In this document: positions 42,644 to 52,021 of the stretch, piece after piece
Layout of the letters: each line of letters opens with the position of its first letter
How positions within the stretch are numbered: position 1 is the stretch's first letter
Assembly: GCF_024529975.1 (NCBI RefSeq)
Contig: NZ_AP024898.1
Location: 248,001 to 312,000, forward strand
Origin: Vibrio quintilis
GTDB taxonomy: Bacteria > Pseudomonadota > Gammaproteobacteria > Enterobacterales > Vibrionaceae
Direction: 5' to 3'
Length of the DNA stretch: 64,000 bases
The notes under the pieces: generated by a model
What the model saw: only the letters and a program-made list of their open reading frames with translations
Databases searched by the model: none
What the model was told of the DNA's origin: nothing
Program-made: the position numbers and the translations under genes

Positions 42644-42791
42644 AAAACGGGGCAACTTCCGCCCCGTTTTCCTGCACAATCATCAATCATTGCTCAATCA
42701 ATGATTCACCGTCTTACAGACAAAATTCTCTGCTTTTTCTGAATCACCGCTGCCCTTATAAACGGCAATTTGCGGATAAGGGCAGAGTGGG
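42644..42791 (-). repeat. 150-bp direct repeat, copy B: intact tannase-family 3' end and terminator
   Basis: Second copy of the segment at 38821-38970, here in its functional place. The hairpin at 42645-42670 (AACGGGGC/GCCCCGTT) terminates the minus-strand gene, and the remainder encodes its C-terminus. Confidence 0.9.
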
Positions 42792-44425
42792 CGGGTCCGG
42801 CTGGCAGACCAGTCTGATGGTAACTCCCGGTTGACGCCGCCTGCATTGCCCGCACCACGGGCTGTAGCAACGATGCGATCCGGCGCTTCACCATATTCCA
42901 CCCAGTTAACCAGTGCGCCGATAGCATCATACTGGTCAGCTGCGATACCGCCGCGGGAGTGGTTCATGCCCGGTACCCGGAAATACCGCACGAAGTCGGT
43001 GGCATCACCGTGGTTTCTGGCGGTCAGGGCGTTATACCAGTTTTCCGTATCAACGGTTGAGTAAACCGGATCTGCTGTGCCGAGCATCACAATCATTTTG
43101 TCGCCCAGATAATGCATCCGGGACAGATTGGTTGCGTGCGGCGGATACATAAAATCAACGGCACTTTTGGTATAAACATCCGTGGTGGCGTAAATTTTCG
43201 GGGCGTCTGAATCCATATCGAAGCTCAGTGCGAATTCACGCTGTAATGCCGGTGTGGTATTCAGCGTCGTATCTGTATGCGGCGGCGTCATGAACACATA
43301 AGCCACGGAGAGTGGATCACGATTGCCGACGGATGCATTAAACTTCCAGCCCGCCCATGAACGTCCGGCAATGCCTGGATCGTAAACAAACGGTGCATAC
43401 AGGGCATCACCGTTGCTGTTTTTCGCGCCGGAGAAAATGGCAGCAATCGCGTCTTTTTGCTTGTCGGTCAGGCAGGTGCCGTCCCGGTCACCTTCACAGG
43501 AAGGTACATCCCGGTGGAGATCAAACGCCTGCTGACAGCCATCAGTGTCAAACACCATGCCGTCGGTCAGTCCATCCAGTGCATCACATTTGGATAAAAT
43601 CGCCTGAGAAACCAGACTGCGTTCTGCCGTGGTAAATGCGGTGCTCAAATCATCCGTATCCGTGGCAACTGATGCAAATTTCTGCGCGCCGTATAACTGG
43701 GCAATCGCGGTATTCGGCAGATGGAAGCCGGGATTATGCGCCAGATAGCCATCATATTCCGCCGGAATCCGGGCAGCTGCGACCATGGTATGACGGCCAC
43801 CGTTCGATGCCCCACCGATGTAGGAATAATCGGGGAATTTACCATATGTATCTTTGACCAGCGCTTTTGCCATTGGGGTGAGTTTTTGTACTGCCTGATA
43901 GCCGTAATCCAGCCGGGCCTGCGGATCCAGCCCGAAAGTGCCGTTCTGGGCGGATGAGTGACCTGCGTCAGAACTGATGACAGCAAACCCTTTATACAGA
44001 GCGTTGGTCACCGGGCCTCCGCCGCTGATACTGCCCTGCGCTGTGACGATTCTGCCATCCAGTCCGCCGTTTGCCTGATAGAAGAAACGGCCGTTCCAGT
44101 CCAGTGGCAGGCGCATTTCAAAGCCAATAGCGTAAGTCTGGCCATCGACCGGGCTGACCCGTTCGAACATTTTTCCTTCGACCACACAGTGGGCACCGAT
44201 GGCATTGCCACCGATTTTTAAATCGCCTGCTTCAGCGAGTTTGACGGATGTGATTTGCGTATTTGCATAGGAAAAATCTTCCAGGGACTGGCAGGATGTA
44301 TTTTCCAGCCGGACACCTGCAGCGGGTGATGAATGTTTGGCCTGGGAGCCATCTTCCCAGGTACAACCAACCGCATAAACTGAAGTCAGCAGTCCGATTG
44401 CGTAAATGAGTTGATTTTTTTTCAT
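42698..44425 (-). CDS. Tannase/feruloyl-esterase family protein, probably secreted lipoprotein
   Basis: The 575-residue alpha/beta hydrolase of the tannase family begins MKKNQLIYAIGLLTSVYAVGCTWEDG, with a lipobox-like VGC that suggests a lipoprotein. The nucleophile Ser lies in YIGGASNGGRH (about residue 200). The lid region has the paired cysteines CDALDGLTDGMVFDTDGCQ, and the catalytic Asp/His are expected in MIVMLGTADPVYS and VPGMNHSRGG. The family hydrolyses aromatic esters of plant polymers; the actual substrate is unknown. Start at 44425 follows GAGGAAA; the ORF opens 8 codons earlier. Confidence 0.88.
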   Translation of the reverse strand: MKKNQLIYAIGLLTSVYAVGCTWEDGSQAKHSSPAAGVRLENTSCQSLEDFSYANTQITSVKLAEAGDLKIGGNAIGAHCVVEGKMFERVSPVDGQTYAIGFEMRLPLDWNGRFFYQANGGLDGRIVTAQGSISGGGPVTNALYKGFAVISSDAGHSSAQNGTFGLDPQARLDYGYQAVQKLTPMAKALVKDTYGKFPDYSYIGGASNGGRHTMVAAARIPAEYDGYLAHNPGFHLPNTAIAQLYGAQKFASVATDTDDLSTAFTTAERSLVSQAILSKCDALDGLTDGMVFDTDGCQQAFDLHRDVPSCEGDRDGTCLTDKQKDAIAAIFSGAKNSNGDALYAPFVYDPGIAGRSWAGWKFNASVGNRDPLSVAYVFMTPPHTDTTLNTTPALQREFALSFDMDSDAPKIYATTDVYTKSAVDFMYPPHATNLSRMHYLGDKMIVMLGTADPVYSTVDTENWYNALTARNHGDATDFVRYFRVPGMNHSRGGIAADQYDAIGALVNWVEYGEAPDRIVATARGAGNAGGVNRELPSDWSASRTRPLCPYPQIAVYKGSGDSEKAENFVCKTVNH

Positions 44426-44613
44426 AATTTCCTCGTTATATGAAGGCACTGATATGTACCGGTCTCATTTATTGTGGCATTCATATCATGTTTTAATATG
44501 AATCAATACACATGAGTGTTAACGGGGATAAAAGTTCCTCATAATTATTTATTTTTGAGGTTTGGGTTGTTATTTTTAATTTTTGATGAGGTTAAAGTTG
44601 ATCTTGTCCGCAT

Positions 44614-44650
44614 TAAAAAAGAACCCTGTGATTGAGGCACAGGATTCTTT
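44614..44650 (-). terminator. Terminator of the M14 peptidase gene
   Basis: Reading minus, AAAGAATCCTGTG pairs with CACAGGGTTCTTT with one mismatch, then TTT. It lies 34 bp after the M14 stop. The rest of the 44426-44683 gap is AT-rich and without a gene. Confidence 0.82.
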
Positions 44651-44683
44651 GGATCTAATCATTGTTTGAACCGGAAAGGTCTG

Positions 44684-45808
44684 TCAGAGTTTGCTGACCA
44701 CGCTGTTTACCGCTGCCAGCACATCCTGACCGAATGCAACACTCCGCTCCGGTGACCAGCCATAAAACTCGTCCGGGTGAAGATTATGATCTTTGAATGG
44801 CATTTCAACTGTGTAAGACAGGCAGTTAAACTGCTCCGCAACCCAGTTAGAACCCACGGTCAGGTTGGCTTTACCCGGTTCATCTTTGTCATAACCAAAC
44901 TCATCCTGAAACTCAGGTGTAATCGTCAGCAGTGCCTGTTTAAAGGCCGTTTCTTTGTCCGCCAGCGCCTGATCATAAGATGGAATACCCTCTGAACCCG
45001 CCATAAAGTTATACGGAATCGCTTCATCGCCATGGATATCAAGGAACATATCGACGCCGGTTTTCAGCATCTGTTCGCGTACATAATAAACTTCAGGACT
45101 TTTCTCAACCGAAGGGGTTTGCCATTCACGGTTAAGGTTGACACCAGCCGCATTGGTGCGCAGGTGGCCGCGGATACTGCCGTCCGGGTTCATATTCGGC
45201 ACCACATAAAAGACGGCCTGTTCAAGCAGGGCTTTCCCGACTGTATCGGTTTCATCCAGCAGACGTTGCAATAAACCTTCAACAAACCATTCTGCCATGG
45301 TTTCACCCGGATGCTGTCGGGCGGTGATCCAAATCTGCTTTTTCTGTTGATCCGGTTCGCCGATGGTCAGCAGGCTGATGTCATTGCCGTCCAGTGTCTG
45401 GCCCAGCGTCGTCAGTTCACACGCCGCATGCATCTGTGCCTGATGCAGCAGATCCTGATGCCGGTCATAGCTGTAAGGGGCGAAATAAGCAAAATACATG
45501 GAGCCATATTCAGGAATTACCCGGAAGCTGAGCGTATCACCATCAAATTCAGCCGGAATACGGAACCACTCTTCCCGATCATAAGAGGCAACCACATCAT
45601 AATCTTTCCAACCTTCCGGATAAGCCGATTTTGCCAGATTCAACAGCTTGAACTGATGCGATTGATGCGGGGTTGATTCCAGACGGAAATGGAACCACTG
45701 AGCGAAATCAGACTGATTATCGGCATTGATCGAGAGTTGAATATCTTCCGCAGATTCTGCTTTTTCAACCCGGATATTACCACTTTCAAAATTACTGAAT
45801 ATTTTCAT
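44684..45808 (-). CDS. M14 zinc carboxypeptidase-like protein (M14D/cytosolic CCP-like)
   Basis: The 374-residue protein has an N-terminal beta-sandwich domain (about residues 1-125) as found in cytosolic carboxypeptidases. The M14 catalytic domain follows: ARQHPGETMAEWF (His and Glu zinc ligands, about 170), PNMNPDGSIRGHLRTNAAGVNLNREW (Arg and Asn), FLDIHGDE (third ligand His) and SYTVEMPFK (catalytic Glu, about 335). No signal peptide. It probably removes C-terminal residues from proteins or peptides. Bacterial members are poorly characterised. Confidence 0.92.
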   Translation of the reverse strand: MKIFSNFESGNIRVEKAESAEDIQLSINADNQSDFAQWFHFRLESTPHQSHQFKLLNLAKSAYPEGWKDYDVVASYDREEWFRIPAEFDGDTLSFRVIPEYGSMYFAYFAPYSYDRHQDLLHQAQMHAACELTTLGQTLDGNDISLLTIGEPDQQKKQIWITARQHPGETMAEWFVEGLLQRLLDETDTVGKALLEQAVFYVVPNMNPDGSIRGHLRTNAAGVNLNREWQTPSVEKSPEVYYVREQMLKTGVDMFLDIHGDEAIPYNFMAGSEGIPSYDQALADKETAFKQALLTITPEFQDEFGYDKDEPGKANLTVGSNWVAEQFNCLSYTVEMPFKDHNLHPDEFYGWSPERSVAFGQDVLAAVNSVVSKL

Positions 45809-45886
45809 GTTTGCTTGTCTGTTGATTGGAACAAAGCCACACAGTAACAGTTAATTAGCCGGTTTTGAAGGTACAGGCCGGACTTG

Positions 45887-47221
45887 TCAGTTTTTCCTCA
45901 GCGGGACAGAAAGGGTTGCGATACATCCCGGACCATCGTCCCGGTCACACAGCGTATATTCCCCGCCATGATTTTGTGCGATTTGCCGGCACAACATCAG
46001 GCCGATACCACTGCCACCGGATTTGGTGCTGTAAAAGGGCACGAACAGATTGTCCGGGTTGGTAATGCCACTTCCCCGGTCACTTACGGTCAGTTCGGCT
46101 GAATTATGATCCTGCTGCCAGTGGATGTCGATTGCCTGATGTTTATCTGTCATGGCTTCATCAGCATTTTTCAGGGTGTTAATCAGTAACTGCTGCAGCT
46201 GTGCCGGGTCGGCCTGTATCTTCAGCGGTGCTTTGCTGAGCAAGGTGACAGAACGCTGTGGGAACAGAGGTAACACGGCGCGAACCAGGGCACAGATTTC
46301 AACTTCGATGCATTCCGGATCCGGGAGCTGGGTCAGTTGCCGATAGCTGTTGATAAACTGTTTGAGGTTACCGGCCCGTTCTTCAATCATTGCCAGCCCG
46401 CCGTCGACTTCCCGCAGCGCATCATCTTTTTCGCCGGGCAGTAACTGGCGCAGAGTCTGACTGAGTGAAGCCACAGGTGTCAGGGTGTTATTGATTTCAT
46501 GACTTAAAACCCGCAGCAGGTTTTTCCAGGCTTTGTGGGTTTCCCCGCGCAGCATATCGCTGACATCGGTGATAAATAACAAGGTATGTTGCTGGCCCTG
46601 CTCAAAATAATGATCGGACATGATTTGATAGCGGCTCTGCCCGGCAGGGAATCGCCATTCCGTGACCTGCCGGTTTTGCCCGTTTAACAATGGGATTAAA
46701 TTCAGTGCGGCCGCACTTTGGTGTTGCAACTGTGCCGGTGACATCTGATATAAAGCGGCGGCTCCTTTGTTGGCAAAAGCGACCTGCTGACGGGCATTCA
46801 CAGCCAGCACCGCGACATCGACATTACGCAGAATGGTGTTGATCAGATACTGATGCTGATTGACCGCCAGTGCCTGTTGCTGCATGGTCTCTGCCAGCTG
46901 GTTGATCTGAGACAGCAGCGTATCCATGGTATCGTGCCGGCCTGAAAATTTCCCCCGCAAACTGAATTCCTGCTGGTTGAGGGATTCCACCAGATTCAGG
47001 ACCGTGGTCAGATGAGTATCGAGCCGGTGTCTGGCAGTCAGCATGCAGTAGCCGGTCAACAGCAGCAGCGTCAGGGCGGTCAGGGCGATCAGATAGCCGG
47101 AGACACCAAAGCTCCACAGCGTGATCAGCAAAATCAGCGTCGGGGGAACAGAAGCGATCAGCAACAGGCGGGTTTGCCTTTGCTGAAGTGAATGGGTCCG
47201 GGGCGGAGAATTGAGCGTCAT
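45887..47221 (-). CDS. Sensor histidine kinase (NtrB/AtoS-like) of the ABC efflux locus
   Basis: The 444-residue kinase has two adjacent N-terminal membrane helices (LLLIASVPPTLILLITLWSF and LIALTALTLLLLTGYCM) with almost no periplasmic loop, suggesting sensing in the membrane or cytoplasm. A PAS-like domain (about 130-230) follows, then the H-box VLSHEINNTLTPVASL near 240, N-box LINTLKNADEA, DRGSGI and GGSGIGLMLC. It is the last gene of the minus-strand set and follows its cognate sigma-54 activator by 15 bp. A membrane-stress or drug signal at the transporter is a reasonable inference. Confidence 0.9.
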   Translation of the reverse strand: MTLNSPPRTHSLQQRQTRLLLIASVPPTLILLITLWSFGVSGYLIALTALTLLLLTGYCMLTARHRLDTHLTTVLNLVESLNQQEFSLRGKFSGRHDTMDTLLSQINQLAETMQQQALAVNQHQYLINTILRNVDVAVLAVNARQQVAFANKGAAALYQMSPAQLQHQSAAALNLIPLLNGQNRQVTEWRFPAGQSRYQIMSDHYFEQGQQHTLLFITDVSDMLRGETHKAWKNLLRVLSHEINNTLTPVASLSQTLRQLLPGEKDDALREVDGGLAMIEERAGNLKQFINSYRQLTQLPDPECIEVEICALVRAVLPLFPQRSVTLLSKAPLKIQADPAQLQQLLINTLKNADEAMTDKHQAIDIHWQQDHNSAELTVSDRGSGITNPDNLFVPFYSTKSGGSGIGLMLCRQIAQNHGGEYTLCDRDDGPGCIATLSVPLRKN

Positions 47222-47236
47222 ACAGCCGTTTCCGTT

Positions 47237-48688
47237 CTATTTTGATTTTGCCAGTCGCCGGTAAAAAGCACTGCGACTGAGTCCGAGAGAAGCCGCCGCC
47301 GGGGTTGCCTGTCCCTGATAATCATCCAGCCGCTGCCGGAGAATCTGCTGTTCGATTTCATCCAGTGTTCCGGTTTGCAACAGCCCGGCGTCCGGTGATG
47401 CTTCTGCCGTGACCAGCGGCTCGCTTTTTGTCACTGGCTGATTACTTTGCGCCACTGGCTGGTGATGCGTGGGTTGTCCCGGCAGAACCTGTTGCAGCAG
47501 CGCACTGTCGAGATGATTTTTCCGGCACAGTAATACCATCCGTTCAATCACATGGCTGAGTTCGCGGATGTTACCCGGCCATGCATAGTTCTGAAGCTGA
47601 CAGAGTAGTTCTGCTGATAATGCATCAGGCATGATGTCCCGCTGATATTTGCGGGCAAAACGCCGGATAAAGTGGCTGGCAAGGGGAAGGATATCTTCAG
47701 GGCGTTCCCGCAATGCCGGTATCCTGATCTCAAATGTATTCAGGCGATAAAACAGATCCTGACGAAAGGTTTGCTGGCCGATCATCTGTTGCAGGTCAGC
47801 ATTCGTCGCGGCGATGACCCGGACATCAACCTGTTGCGTCTTACTGGAGCCGACTTTTTCAAACTGACGTGATTCCAGTACCCGGAGTAATTTGGACTGC
47901 TGGCTGACCGGCGTATTACCAATCTCGTCCAGTAACAATGTGCCCTGATCGGCCAGCTCAAACCGGCCGGGGCGCTGCTGTTTCGCATCGGTAAATGCGC
48001 CTTTGACATGACCGAACATTTCACTCTCAAACAGAGATTCCGGAATGGTGCTCATATCCACCGCAACAAATGCCTGCTCCCGCCGGGCTGAGTGACGGTG
48101 AATATAATGGGCGAGCTGACTTTTTCCGGTGCCGTTTTCACCGGTCAGTAACAGGCTGGCATCACTGTCAGCGATGGCGTTCAGGGTGTCCAGCAAGGAC
48201 ATCATCGCCGGAGACGCGGCAATTAAATCATCACCGGTATCCGGTGTCAGTTGTTGTTGCAGTAACTGATTCTGACGCTTGAGCCGGGCCTGTCCGGTCA
48301 GGCTGCGCCGGAGCCGCAGCTGCGTGTGCAGTACATGCAGCAGTTGCTGGTTGTCCCAGGGTTTTTCAATAAAATCGGCTGCGCCGGATTTCATCGCCTG
48401 CACGGCTATATCGATGGTTCCCCAGCCGGTCATCACCACAATGGGGAGTTCCGGCACCTGGTGTTGTAATTGGGTGATCAGACTGAATCCTTCCTGTCCG
48501 GAGGTGGTATCAAGCTGATAGTTCAGATCAATCAGGGCAACATCCGGTTCCGCGGAGATGGCGCTGGCCAGGGTTTGCTCAGGCGTCCCGGCAGTTATAA
48601 TCTCAAAACCGTTCACCTTCAGCATCAGTCTGAGTGTGGTCAGGATATGTTCGTCATCATCTGCAATCAGAATCCGGGGGTTATTCAT
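47237..48688 (-). CDS. Sigma-54-dependent response regulator (NtrC/AtoC-like)
   Basis: The 483-residue regulator has three domains. The receiver contains RILIADDDEHI, phospho-acceptor Asp in VALIDLNYQ, Thr in VMTGWG and Lys in FIEKPW. The AAA+ domain has GENGTGKSQLAHYIH (Walker A), the sigma-54-contacting loop ESEMFGHVKGAFTDAKQQRPGRFELADQGTLLLDEIG, and the R-finger region. A Fis-type HTH closes it (GQATPAAASLGLSRSAFYRRLAK). The GAFTGA loop reads GAFTDA, as in some family members. It probably activates the sigma-54 promoter at 53338-53353 from the palindromes further upstream. Confidence 0.94.
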   Translation of the reverse strand: MNNPRILIADDDEHILTTLRLMLKVNGFEIITAGTPEQTLASAISAEPDVALIDLNYQLDTTSGQEGFSLITQLQHQVPELPIVVMTGWGTIDIAVQAMKSGAADFIEKPWDNQQLLHVLHTQLRLRRSLTGQARLKRQNQLLQQQLTPDTGDDLIAASPAMMSLLDTLNAIADSDASLLLTGENGTGKSQLAHYIHRHSARREQAFVAVDMSTIPESLFESEMFGHVKGAFTDAKQQRPGRFELADQGTLLLDEIGNTPVSQQSKLLRVLESRQFEKVGSSKTQQVDVRVIAATNADLQQMIGQQTFRQDLFYRLNTFEIRIPALRERPEDILPLASHFIRRFARKYQRDIMPDALSAELLCQLQNYAWPGNIRELSHVIERMVLLCRKNHLDSALLQQVLPGQPTHHQPVAQSNQPVTKSEPLVTAEASPDAGLLQTGTLDEIEQQILRQRLDDYQGQATPAAASLGLSRSAFYRRLAKSK

Positions 48689-48804
48689 TACTTTCTCTCA
48701 GTCTCTGTTCTTTTTATCGGTCATTGTTTTTATAAGTCATTCTTTTTATGTATCATTCTTTTGATAAAGCAGGCGCGTGATGACGCACCTGACTCACCCG
48801 ATGA

Positions 48805-51237
48805 TTATGATCTTAATCCATCCATCGGGGTGATGCGTAATGCCCGCCGGGCTGGCAGAAAGGTTGCTATGATGACTACAGCACCGAGGCTGAGCGTGGT
48901 CAATACAAACAACACCCAAACCGGTAGCGGGCTGCTCCCCATAATTTTAATCAGCAGTGGTCCGCCGGTCATCGCCACCGGTAGTGCGAGTAAAATACCA
49001 ATGCCCAGCTGGATCAGACTACGTCCCATCAACATCCGGATTACATGCTGATGCGTTGCGCCCATCGCCTGCCGGATAGCCAGCTCCTGCCTGCGCTGAT
49101 GAATGGTCCGGGTCATCACGCCGTATATTCCGCTGCCTGCCAGTAATAAAGCGATCAGCCCGAATACATTGAACAAAAATGCCATAAAGGTCAATCCTGC
49201 GGTATTGCGCCGGAGCAGCTCTGTCATGGATTTAACCTGCCATGCAGAGACAGAAACATCGGTTTGGCTTACCGCCCGGCGTAATGTATGCGTCAGATCG
49301 GCGCCGGGTACGCCTTTCGTCACCAGTGAAAAACTTGTCGCCGGTGCCTGCAGGGCAGAGCGGTAAACCGTCGGTAAATGCTGACGAAATCCAAACGGAC
49401 GGCTCTGAATAATATGCGGCACAATGCCAACGACGGTGTACCAGTGATGATCATATTTACTATTGGCCCAGCGGAAGCGTTTGCCGATTACATGGGGCTC
49501 TCCCGGCCAGAAGCGCTCAACAAACGAGCGGGTCACCACCGCAACCCGCTGTGAACCGGCGTTATCTGCCGGAGTCAGCATACGGCCAGCTTCCGGTTTT
49601 ACTCCCAGCACGCTCAGGGTGCCGGGATAGACGACCACATTCTGGCTTTGTGGCAGACTGAGTTGTTCTGATTTGAGCAGTGCCTGTCCCTGCAATTCAA
49701 TTTGTCCCAGCCAGGTGAACTGACCGGGCAGAAAACTTATCAGCCCGGCCGCACGGACGCCGGAATCACTGCGCAGGTGGTTGAGCAGCCGGGTATAGAA
49801 GGTGGTTTTTTCTGCCGGCGTCTGATACTGCTGAGGCGGCAGGGTCACTTTGGCGGTAAACACATTCTGAGCGTCAATGCCGTAATCGACCTGCCGGGCC
49901 TGCCAGACGATCAGGGTCAGTAACAAGCCGAGGCACACCACACTGGCGGACAGCATGATCTCAATGACGACCAGTATCCGGCTCAGCCTGCCGTTGCTGC
50001 GGCTTTGTGCGCCACGGGTGCCGTCGCGCAGCACATGACTGATGTGACTGCGGCTCATTTTCCACGCCGGGAATCCGCCGGTCAGCAGGCTGACCAGCGC
50101 GATCAGGCCAAGGGATTTGAGCAGCACATCGCCAGTCAGTTCCATCTGCCACCAGTAAGGTGGTTTATCCGGCACAAAAGCGGGAAGCAGGGCGTTGGTC
50201 AGGGGCAGCGCCCAGCCCGCCAGCAGTATTGCCAGTAGTCCGCCGGACAGGCAAATCAGTGTGCTTTCATACATCATCTGGCTCATCAGCCGGAGCGGAG
50301 AGGCCCCGTGCGCCAGCCGGATGGCACTTTCTTTGGTTCGCTCCCCGGCTCTGGCCAGCAGCAGGTTACTGACATTACAGCAGGCCAGGAGCAGGACGAA
50401 CCCGACTCCGGCCAGCATCATGTAGTAGATGATTTTTGAATCTTCCCCTTCAAAGCTTTCCTGAAAGGTAATGGTAAATGCTGAGCGGCCGCGGTTGATC
50501 TCCGGATACTGTTCAGCTCTGGCTGCCATGATCGTTTGCAGTTCCGCATCTGCCGCAGCGCGGTCGCTGCCTTGGGCGATTTTGGCAAATGCGTAGATTT
50601 TCGGTGCGGTTTCCGGGGTGAATTGACTCTCATCTAACCGGGACGGCAGCCAGACCTGAGTGTTAAGCGGGAATTCGTAACCCGGTGGCATCACACCGAT
50701 AATCCGGGTGCTGATGCCATTAATCAGGATGCGTTGGCCGATAATATCCGGCCGTCCGGCAAAATAGTTCTGCCACAGTGTGTCACCAATAATCATCACC
50801 GGTGTTGCTCCGGGCTGGTTATCCTGTGCGTTAAATATCCGCCCTTTCACCGGCTGCGTCCGGGTAAAATCAAACAGATCGGACTGATTATAGTTGGCAA
50901 GATAACGGGCGGCTTTGCCATCGAGGTTCAGGTTGACCTGTTTGGCATAGTAATAACCAATCTCTGTCAGATGATGGCTTTTCGCTTGAATCGCTTTGAA
51001 ATCCGCATAGCTGAGGGGCAGGTCGCCCTGTCGGACACCATTCAGCTCAGGGGCGATCAAAACAATCCGCTGGCCATCCGGAAAAGGCAGCGGCCTGAAA
51101 ATCAACGTCTCAATCAAAGCATACATATAGATACAAATGCCCAGCCCGGCCGCCATCATCAGGGTGGTGAACAGGGTAAATCCCGGTTGTCTGAGTATCA
51201 CCCGGAACGTATATTTCAGATCAAGAAGATAAGACAT
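48805..51237 (-). CDS. MacB/FtsX-family ABC permease (duplicated, about 810 residues)
   Basis: The 810-residue protein has two MacB_PCD periplasmic-domain plus FtsX membrane-domain halves, about eight membrane helices in all, rather than the single half of MacB. Residues about 1-400 and 410-810 repeat the plan (GFTLFTTLMMAAGLGICIY then TGFPAWKMSRSH; LNVFGLIALLLAGSGIYGVM then LPARRALRITPMDGLRS at the end). The start at 51237 overlaps the ATPase gene by 17 bp. With the ATPase and the HlyD-like adaptor it should form a tripartite exporter or lipoprotein/toxic-compound efflux pump. No outer-membrane TolC gene is in the window. Confidence 0.9.
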   Translation of the reverse strand: MSYLLDLKYTFRVILRQPGFTLFTTLMMAAGLGICIYMYALIETLIFRPLPFPDGQRIVLIAPELNGVRQGDLPLSYADFKAIQAKSHHLTEIGYYYAKQVNLNLDGKAARYLANYNQSDLFDFTRTQPVKGRIFNAQDNQPGATPVMIIGDTLWQNYFAGRPDIIGQRILINGISTRIIGVMPPGYEFPLNTQVWLPSRLDESQFTPETAPKIYAFAKIAQGSDRAAADAELQTIMAARAEQYPEINRGRSAFTITFQESFEGEDSKIIYYMMLAGVGFVLLLACCNVSNLLLARAGERTKESAIRLAHGASPLRLMSQMMYESTLICLSGGLLAILLAGWALPLTNALLPAFVPDKPPYWWQMELTGDVLLKSLGLIALVSLLTGGFPAWKMSRSHISHVLRDGTRGAQSRSNGRLSRILVVIEIMLSASVVCLGLLLTLIVWQARQVDYGIDAQNVFTAKVTLPPQQYQTPAEKTTFYTRLLNHLRSDSGVRAAGLISFLPGQFTWLGQIELQGQALLKSEQLSLPQSQNVVVYPGTLSVLGVKPEAGRMLTPADNAGSQRVAVVTRSFVERFWPGEPHVIGKRFRWANSKYDHHWYTVVGIVPHIIQSRPFGFRQHLPTVYRSALQAPATSFSLVTKGVPGADLTHTLRRAVSQTDVSVSAWQVKSMTELLRRNTAGLTFMAFLFNVFGLIALLLAGSGIYGVMTRTIHQRRQELAIRQAMGATHQHVIRMLMGRSLIQLGIGILLALPVAMTGGPLLIKIMGSSPLPVWVLFVLTTLSLGAVVIIATFLPARRALRITPMDGLRS

Positions 51238-51967
51238 CACGCCCCCCCGGTCTGCTTTGATGTGCAGGGGTCTGCCGGTCATCAATGATCATGCCGTCAA
51301 ACATGTCTATCCGCCGTGTGGCCCGGCTGGCTGAACGCGGATCATGGGTCACCATACAGATAGTGACGCCACTGGCATTGAGCTGATCGAACAGTGCCAT
51401 CACCGATTCCGCATTTTTTGAGTCAAGATTACCGGTGGGCTCATCCGCCAGCAGCAGTGCAGGCTGGCCGACAATTGCGCGGGCAATGGCAACACGCTGT
51501 TGTTGGCCGCCGGAGAGCTGCGCCGGAAAATGGCGCTGGCGGTGTTGCAGGCTGACCTGTTCCAGCGCTGCATGGGTGGCCTGTTTGATCGCCTGTCCCG
51601 ACAGTCCGGTCCGGTAAGTCAGCGGTAGCATGACATTTTCTTCAACGGTCAGATCGCTGATCAGGTTAAATGATTGAAAGACGAAACCAATCATTTGATT
51701 CCGGTGAGCGGCCTGCTGCCGGTGATTCAGGGTTTGCGTATCGGTTCCCCCCAGAAGATAGCTGCCGCCGTTAGGGTGATCGAGTAACCCGAGCAGTGAC
51801 AGCAGGGTTGACTTGCCGCATCCGGACGGACCGGTAATGGAAACATATTCTCCCGGCTGGATCTGAAAACTGATGTCGCTGAGCGCATGGGTTTCAATAT
51901 CTTCCGTCTGGAAGACCTTTTGAATGTGGTTTAACGTAACAACCGGGCTGATGTTGTCGGATGACAT
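51221..51967 (-). CDS. MacB/LolD-type ABC transporter ATP-binding protein
   Basis: The 248-residue ATPase has Walker [11 protein letters not shown] near residue 42, Q-loop [20 protein letters not shown], signature [14 protein letters not shown] and Walker [13 protein letters not shown], all in the MacB/LolD/FtsE form. It powers the FtsX-type permease encoded downstream with 17 bp overlap, and follows the adaptor gene by 54 bp. The C-terminal tail ([17 protein letters not shown]) lies in the overlap and is probably unstructured. Confidence 0.93.
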   Translation of the reverse strand: MSSDNISPVVTLNHIQKVFQTEDIETHALSDISFQIQPGEYVSITGPSGCGKSTLLSLLGLLDHPNGGSYLLGGTDTQTLNHRQQAAHRNQMIGFVFQSFNLISDLTVEENVMLPLTYRTGLSGQAIKQATHAALEQVSLQHRQRHFPAQLSGGQQQRVAIARAIVGQPALLLADEPTGNLDSKNAESVMALFDQLNASGVTICMVTHDPRSASRATRRIDMFDGMIIDDRQTPAHQSRPGGRDVLSS

Positions 51968-52021
51968 AATACTTTCTCCGTGAATCTCTGATTTGTATCA
52001 TTTAGGGTTTTATCAATCAAT

